This document shows positions 60,682 to 64,000 of a stretch of DNA of 64,000 nucleotides, piece after piece (position 1 is the first letter of the stretch; each line of letters begins with the position of its first letter). Location of the stretch: NCBI RefSeq assembly GCF_031583575.1, contig NZ_CP134146.1, positions 1,302,001 to 1,366,000 of the forward strand, written 5' to 3'. The position numbers and the translations under genes were made by a program. The stretch is from Thalassotalea nanhaiensis (GTDB lineage: Bacteria > Pseudomonadota > Gammaproteobacteria > Enterobacterales > Alteromonadaceae). The notes below the pieces were generated by a model. The model was not told the DNA's origin. It was given only the letters and a program-made list of their open reading frames with translations, and searched no databases.

Positions 60682-61860
60682 TTATTGAGCTGCACGTTCT
60701 TCTAAAATGGCAACTGCAGGTAATTTCTTACCTTCTAAAAACTCTAAGAAAGCTCCACCACCTGTTGAGATGTAAGAAACTTTGTCAGCAATATCGTATT
60801 TATCTACTGCCGCTAATGTATCACCGCCACCAGCAATCGAGAATGCACTTGAGTTAGCAATGGCTTGAGCGATGGCTTTAGTACCTTCACCAAACTGGTC
60901 AAACTCAAACACACCTACAGGGCCATTCCAAACGATAGTTCCGGCATTTTCAATAATTGTTGCCAGAGCTTTGGCAGAGTCAGGGCCGATATCAAAAATC
61001 ATTTCGTCATCAGCAACTTCTGCAACTGGTTTTAATGTCGCAGTTGCACTTTCGGCAAACTCTTTGGCTACAACAACGTCAGTTGGCACCGGAATATCAC
61101 CATTATTTGCTTTAGCGTCGGCGGTTAAGCGATTTGCTTCATCAATTAAGTCAGCTTCATATAATGATTTACCTACTTGATGGCCATGTGCTGCAATAAA
61201 TGTGTTGGCAATACCACCGCCAACAACAAGTTGATCAACTACAGTCGCTAGAGATTCTAGTACGGTAAGTTTAGTCGAAACTTTTGAACCACCAACAATT
61301 GCCACTAATGGGCGAGCAGGGTTATCAAGTGCTTTACCTAATGCTTCTAATTCACCAGCAAGCAAAGGACCTGCACACGCTATTGGTGCAAACTTGGCAA
61401 CGCCATGAGTACTTGCTTGTGCACGATGTGCTGTACCAAATGCATCCATTACATAAACATCACAAAGGGCAGCAAGCTTTTCTGATAACTGTTCACAGTT
61501 TTTCTTTTCGCCTTTATTAAAACGAATGTTTTCAAAAATCACTAATTCACCAGCCGCGACTTCTACACCGTCTAGGTATTCACTAACTAGCTTAACTGGT
61601 TGAGCAAGTGCTTCTGCTAAATAGTCAGCAACCACTTGCATCGAAAACTCACTATTAAACTCACCTTCAGTTGGTCTTCCTAAATGTGACATTACCATTA
61701 CTTTAGCGCCGGCTTGTAAAGCTAGTTTTAATGTAGGTAATGCAGCTCTTAGGCGAGCATCTGAAGTGATTTTACCGTCTTTTACCGGTACGTTTAAATC
61801 TTCGCGTATTAAAACTCGTTTATTCGCAAGTTCAAGATCGGTCATTTTAATGACTGACAT
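60682..61860 (-). CDS. pgk: Phosphoglycerate kinase
   Basis: A 392-residue enzyme of lower glycolysis making ATP from 1,3-bisphosphoglycerate. Family motifs: [84 protein letters not shown] and the nucleotide-binding [12 protein letters not shown] with [17 protein letters not shown]. Length is normal for the bacterial enzyme. It lies between epd and fba on the minus strand, 74 bp after epd. Confidence 0.98.
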   Translation of the reverse strand: MSVIKMTDLELANKRVLIREDLNVPVKDGKITSDARLRAALPTLKLALQAGAKVMVMSHLGRPTEGEFNSEFSMQVVADYLAEALAQPVKLVSEYLDGVEVAAGELVIFENIRFNKGEKKNCEQLSEKLAALCDVYVMDAFGTAHRAQASTHGVAKFAPIACAGPLLAGELEALGKALDNPARPLVAIVGGSKVSTKLTVLESLATVVDQLVVGGGIANTFIAAHGHQVGKSLYEADLIDEANRLTADAKANNGDIPVPTDVVVAKEFAESATATLKPVAEVADDEMIFDIGPDSAKALATIIENAGTIVWNGPVGVFEFDQFGEGTKAIAQAIANSSAFSIAGGGDTLAAVDKYDIADKVSYISTGGGAFLEFLEGKKLPAVAILEERAAQ

Positions 61861-61934
61861 AGTAAGTCTCCGTTGGATAATATTTAATCGTTAAATTTTT
61901 TAAAGTAATGTTCATCTGCTCTATCTGAAACATG

Positions 61935-62948
61935 TTACGGCGCCTGATGCATGCTTAGAGCGGTATCTAGCATACGATTGGCAAATCCCCATTCGTTGTC
62001 ACACCAAACTAACAGTTTTACTAAGCGCTTATGACTTACCCGTGTTGAATTGCCATCAACAATTGAAGAATGTGGGTCATGATTAAAGTCACTGGACACT
62101 AAAGGCTCAGTAGTAAAGCCTAATATTCCTGCCAAGTTACCCTGTTGGCCATTTACAATCGCGTCGTTTACAGAGTTTATGTCTACATCAGTATCCAGTG
62201 TTACACTCAGGTCCATAGCAGTCACATTAATTGTTGGTACGCGTACGGCAATTGCTTCGAACCGACCTGAAAATTTAGGTAATATTCGCTCAATACCGAC
62301 GGATAATTTAGTATCCACCGGGATAATCGACTGGCTTGCAGCTCGCGACAGCCTTAAATCATCATGATACGCATCAATTACTTGTTGATCATGCATAGAA
62401 GAATGAATGGTTGTAATAGTGCCACTTTCAACGCCGAATGCCTGATCGAGTACTTGAATGACAGGTACAATACAGTTTGTTGTACATGAACCATTAGAAA
62501 CAATAACGTCTGATGATGTTAATTGTTCATCGTTAATACCATAAATAATGGTTTTATCTACGTCTGTTAATGCTGGCTGCGAGTAGAGAACTTGTTTAGC
62601 ACCTTGCTTAATGTGTTTTAAAGCATGCTCTTTACTGTGATAAATACCCGTACAATCTAAAACAATATCTACGTCTAGTTGTTGCCAAGGTAAATCATCA
62701 ATTTCTTTATGATGGAATAATGCAATTTCATCACCCGCAACATTTAACTGGTTGTTTTCATAACTAACAGAATAAGCAAAGCGGCCATGATTGGTGTCAT
62801 ATTTTAATAAATGGGCAATTCCCTCAGGTTTTGCTAATTCATTAATGGCAACAATTTGAAACTGATCGTTGCGACCGGTTTCATAAAGCGCTCGTAAAAT
62901 ACTTCGGCCAATGCGGCCAAAGCCATTTATTGCTATTTTTATTGTCAT
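61935..62948 (-). CDS. epd: D-erythrose-4-phosphate dehydrogenase
   Basis: A 337-residue GAPDH-like enzyme that makes 4-phosphoerythronate for pyridoxal phosphate synthesis. NAD-binding [17 protein letters not shown] is at the N-terminus and the catalytic Cys is in [12 protein letters not shown]. Features typical of Epd rather than GAPDH are [38 protein letters not shown] and [19 protein letters not shown]. The position upstream of pgk matches E. coli epd-pgk-fbaA. A pdxH-like gene is elsewhere in the window. Catalysis as a true GAPDH cannot be excluded. Confidence 0.94.
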   Translation of the reverse strand: MTIKIAINGFGRIGRSILRALYETGRNDQFQIVAINELAKPEGIAHLLKYDTNHGRFAYSVSYENNQLNVAGDEIALFHHKEIDDLPWQQLDVDIVLDCTGIYHSKEHALKHIKQGAKQVLYSQPALTDVDKTIIYGINDEQLTSSDVIVSNGSCTTNCIVPVIQVLDQAFGVESGTITTIHSSMHDQQVIDAYHDDLRLSRAASQSIIPVDTKLSVGIERILPKFSGRFEAIAVRVPTINVTAMDLSVTLDTDVDINSVNDAIVNGQQGNLAGILGFTTEPLVSSDFNHDPHSSIVDGNSTRVSHKRLVKLLVWCDNEWGFANRMLDTALSMHQAP

Positions 62949-62967
62949 GATAGTTAATTAATATGTT

Positions 62968-62997
62968 AAAAAGGCCGATTATAATACCGGCCTTTTT
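62968..62997 (-). terminator. Stem-loop between tkt and epd
   Basis: AAAAAGGCCG / CGGCCTTTTT is a 10-bp perfect stem with T-runs on either strand. It lies just after the tkt stop codon and only 19 bp before the epd start codon on the minus strand, so it is either a tkt terminator or a partial terminator/attenuator ahead of epd. Confidence 0.85.
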
Positions 62998-63001
62998 ATC
63001 G

Positions 63002-64000
63002 TTATCCTAATAACTCTTTTGCAGTGTTAATTACGTTTTCTACGGTAAAGCCAAATAATTCAAATAGCTCATTTGCAGGAGCTGATTCACCAAACGTTTT
63101 CATACCGATAATACGACCATCAAAACCAACATATTTATGCCAGTAATCTTCAATACCAGCTTCTATGGCAATACGAGCTCTAACGTCATTTGGAAGTACA
63201 GATTGACGATACGCTTCATCTTGTGCTTCAAACGCTTCAGTACAAGGAATAGATACCACACGAATGTTTTTACCTGATAACTCTTTGCTTGCCGCCATTG
63301 CTAATTCAACTTCAGAGCCAGTAGCAATTAAGATCAAATCTGGTGTGCCGGCACAGTCTTTTAGAATATAACCACCACGAGCGATATTAGCTAACTGCTC
63401 AGTTGAGCGTTCTTGTTGTTGTAAATTTTGACGGGTAAAGGTTAATGTTGTTGGACCATCAACACGTTCAATTGCCATCTTCCAAGCAACTGCTGACTCA
63501 ACTGCATCACATGGACGCCAGTTGTACAGGTTTGGTGTCATACGTAAGCTGGCAATTTGTTCTACTGGCTGATGCGTAGGGCCATCTTCACCTAACCCGA
63601 TAGAGTCATGTGTATAAACAAAAATACTGCGTTGTTTCATTAATGCGGCCATACGAACAGCGTTACGCGCGTATTCAACAAACATTAAGAATGTTGCGCC
63701 GTAAGGGATGAAGCTGCCGTGTAAGGCAATACCGTTCATAATCGCAGACATACCAAATTCACGTACGCCGTAGAATAAGTAGTTACCGCTTGCGTCATCT
63801 GCTTCAATGCCTTTTGAGCCTGACCATAACGTAAGGTTAGAGCCAGCTAGATCGGCAGAGCCACCAATAAATTCAGGTAAAATAGGACCATAGCTATTTA
63901 AGCAGTTTTGGCTAGCTTTACGGGTAGCAACGTTTGCAGGGTTATTTTGTAAGTCTTGAATATAGTTGTTGGTATATTCTTGCCAGTTTTCAGGTAATTG
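63002..64000 (-). CDS. tkt: Transketolase, C-terminal half (partial)
   Basis: The last 332 codons of transketolase; the gene continues beyond the right edge of the window. The reading frame is open to position 64000 ([20 protein letters not shown] at the edge). Seen: [20 protein letters not shown], the pyrimidine domain [10 protein letters not shown] and [56 protein letters not shown]-like [12 protein letters not shown], and C-terminal [38 protein letters not shown]. It exchanges two-carbon units in the pentose phosphate pathway using thiamine diphosphate. Erythrose-4-phosphate links it to Epd. Confidence 0.97.
   Translation of the reverse strand, partial: QLPENWQEYTNNYIQDLQNNPANVATRKASQNCLNSYGPILPEFIGGSADLAGSNLTLWSGSKGIEADDASGNYLFYGVREFGMSAIMNGIALHGSFIPYGATFLMFVEYARNAVRMAALMKQRSIFVYTHDSIGLGEDGPTHQPVEQIASLRMTPNLYNWRPCDAVESAVAWKMAIERVDGPTTLTFTRQNLQQQERSTEQLANIARGGYILKDCAGTPDLILIATGSEVELAMAASKELSGKNIRVVSIPCTEAFEAQDEAYRQSVLPNDVRARIAIEAGIEDYWHKYVGFDGRIIGMKTFGESAPANELFELFGFTVENVINTAKELLG

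Noticed and set aside
1-64000. Prophage, insertion sequence or integrative element
   Set aside because: No transposase, integrase, phage structural gene or terminal repeat pair was found; the only mobile-looking DNA is the non-coding palindromic repeat family.

Overview
The window is AT-rich chromosomal DNA from a marine gammaproteobacterium. Gene content and protein style point to Alteromonadales, most likely Colwelliaceae (Colwellia/Thalassotalea type). The evidence is the ycjX-ycjF pair, a phhA-phhB/tyrR-maiA aromatic amino acid block, a TonB2-type operon with a DUF3450 protein and a TtpC-like ExbB, many secreted S8/M16 proteases, an ssrA/smpB/ratA/rnfH neighbourhood and a tkt-epd-pgk-fba glycolytic block. 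The genus is an inference. I see no prophage, insertion sequence, CRISPR array, tRNA or rRNA gene.

Layout. 1-5.1 kb: the end of ycjX, ycjF, then phenylalanine hydroxylation (phhA, phhB), the aromatic regulator TyrR/PhhR with a perfect TyrR box in front of it, and maiA. 5.3-8.4 kb: a DUF3014 membrane-anchored protein, an acyltransferase, the SRP RNA gene (ffs), and yfcA-priC on the minus strand. 9.1-24.3 kb: an envelope-uptake region with a large TonB-dependent receptor, a TPR-sulfotransferase, a small lipoprotein, a TPR-2OG oxygenase, the six-gene TonB2 operon and a DUF5916 outer-membrane protein. 24.6-31.1 kb: a PdxH-like flavoprotein, an M16 lipoprotein protease and a sensor with a degenerate GGDEF and an intact EAL domain. 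31.4-44.3 kb: a hybrid histidine kinase/AraC regulator facing a two-component-type propeller/Y_Y_Y/GGDEF-like sensor, followed by three subtilisin-type proteases. 44.4-47.6 kb: a U32 protein and a GST. 47.8-54.2 kb: a minus-strand set of secreted proteins (beta-lactamase-fold serine hydrolase, two tandem PD40 proteins, an alpha/beta esterase) next to a CadC-like membrane regulator with a TolB-like sensor domain. 54.2-56.8 kb: tmRNA, a DUF4442 protein, smpB, ratA, rnfH. 56.8-59.3 kb: an orphan secreted protein, a LysR regulator and a DUF481 outer-membrane protein. 59.5-64 kb: fba, pgk, epd and tkt, with tkt cut by the window edge.

How it fits together. The exported proteases, the TonB-dependent receptor and the TonB2 energiser read as a protein/peptide scavenging lifestyle, and phhA/phhB/maiA would feed aromatic amino acids into catabolism under TyrR. 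This is inference from gene families.

The least explained structures are: (a) a palindromic, modular intergenic repeat family (GAATAC...GTATTC) found at four places just after stop codons, one copy expanded into seven tandem hairpin units; (b) a subtilase with four C-terminal DRLIWKT repeats whose codons differ while the residues are identical; (c) a kinase/propeller pair that together carry every module of a Bacteroidetes-type hybrid two-component system but split over two convergent genes; and (d) the CadC-like regulator / PD40 / esterase cluster. None of these is proven to be a new system from sequence alone.
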